From assembly GCA_903928325.1 (NCBI GenBank), contig CAIYQF010000441.1:1-5145 (forward strand): DNA of 5,145 nucleotides. The letters are read 5' to 3'. This stretch comes from an uncultured beta proteobacterium. Lineage in GTDB: Bacteria; Pseudomonadota; Gammaproteobacteria; Burkholderiales; Burkholderiaceae_C. Below the pieces are notes generated by a model. The model ran no database searches. It was given only the letters and a program-made list of their open reading frames with translations, and was not told the DNA's origin. Position numbers and translations under genes: made by a program. Position 1 is the stretch's first letter, and each line of letters starts with the position of its first letter. Shown here one piece after another: positions 4,996 through 5,145 of this stretch.

Positions 4996-5032
4996 CCACC
5001 CGCCATGCTTGAAAACGTGGCGAGTGGTTTTT
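4996..5032 (+). terminator. Terminator/attenuator hairpin in the leader
   Basis: CCAC-C-CGCCATG (4996-5007) pairs with CGTGGCG-A-GTGG (5016-5027): 11 pairs including one G-T, with one internal mismatch and the 8-nt loop CTTGAAAA. TTTTT follows at 5028-5032. It sits 24 bp before the start codon of the next frame. The loop and the first base of its 3' arm carry the TTGAAAAC box complementary to the upstream RNA, so it may be an attenuator or the 3' end of the regulatory RNA. Confidence 0.6.
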
Positions 5033-5037
5033 AGTCT

Positions 5038-5056
5038 CGAATAGGAGCACGAAACC
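5038..5056 (+). promoter_or_regulatory. Ribosome-binding region doubling as antisense target
   Basis: CGAATAGG (5038-5045) includes the first three bases of the AGGAG Shine-Dalgarno and is the perfect complement of CCTATTCG (4969-4976). ACGAAACC (5049-5056) is complementary to GGTTTTGT (4876-4883) with one G-U pair. Together the two boxes cover the ribosome-binding site up to the start codon. Pairing would block initiation at 5057. Confidence 0.6.
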
Positions 5057-5145
5057 ATGACGAAAGTCGCCCCCCTGGCCAGCCACCGCGCTGGCGCCCG
5101 CATGCCAGCGCATGCACTGCCCCCAACGCCAGCCACGTCACCCAC
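5057..5145 (+). CDS. Start of an unidentified small element gene, truncated by the window end
   Basis: ATG at 5057 is preceded by AGGAG (5043-5047) at a 9-nt spacing, the best ribosome-binding site in the window, and the frame stays open for 29 codons to the edge. The visible N terminus begins MTKVAPLASHRAGARMP and continues alanine/proline-rich. I cannot name the family from so little sequence. In phages and islands the gene behind a C4-type RNA is often a small Icd-like or ash-like protein, so that is the leading guess, by context only. Both flanks of its Shine-Dalgarno and the bases before its ATG are complementary to the upstream RNA, which predicts translational repression. Confidence 0.6.
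   Translation, partial: MTKVAPLASHRAGARMPAHALPPTPATSP

Noticed and set aside
4726..5006. Two overlapping minus-strand frames (4726-4947 and 4761-5006)
   Set aside because: They cover the toxin promoter and operators and the structured leader; the pairings there explain the sequence better than coding, and the translations match nothing known to me.

Overview
The window is GC-rich (roughly 65%). It carries a class I fumarase and a glutamate racemase whose sequences, together with their adjacency, look like Burkholderiales, probably Comamonadaceae (Acidovorax/Rhodoferax/Polaromonas-like). The organism call is an inference from protein character and base composition; no search was run.

Layout. 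(1) Positions 1-2177 are chromosomal backbone: the 3' end of a single-chain class I fumarate hydratase, then murI 25 bp downstream on the same strand, ending in a hairpin/T-tract that may terminate transcription. (2) At about 2208-2297 the backbone gives way to an integrative element. Two helically phased TGCCCCC repeats precede a complete P4-type tyrosine integrase (2298-3497). No tRNA gene is visible at the junction. (3) Positions 3498-4134 are a gene-poor, strand-asymmetric 637-bp stretch. It contains hairpins, a 14-bp palindrome, six copies of a (C/G)CGGGGACAAA repeat (four in perfect 11-bp tandem, also a G-quadruplex pattern) and an adjoining 48-bp AT-rich block. This looks like an iteron/unwinding-element origin or a set of integrase arm sites. 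(4) A toxin-antitoxin pair of the HigB/HigA (GraT/GraA) type lies on the minus strand (4729 down to 4135), toxin first. (5) Positions 4739-4804 hold overlapping operator palindromes and two divergent sigma70-like promoters. (6) Positions 4811-5056 are a highly structured plus-strand leader, followed by a small open frame from 5057 that runs off the window.

The most interesting part is the leader. One segment (4969-4987) is complementary both to an upstream arm (4833-4858) and to two boxes downstream, one in the loop of a terminator-like hairpin and one overlapping the Shine-Dalgarno of the 5057 gene. A second segment (4876-4883) is complementary to the bases just before that start codon. This is the architecture of the C4 antisense RNA of phages P1/P7 and of the CI immunity RNA of satellite phage P4. 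With the P4-type integrase it suggests a P4-like satellite prophage or related island whose immunity/lysogeny switch is an RNA. The toxin-antitoxin operator overlaps the -35 of the promoter predicted to drive this leader, so the antitoxin might also regulate the RNA switch. That link is an inference.
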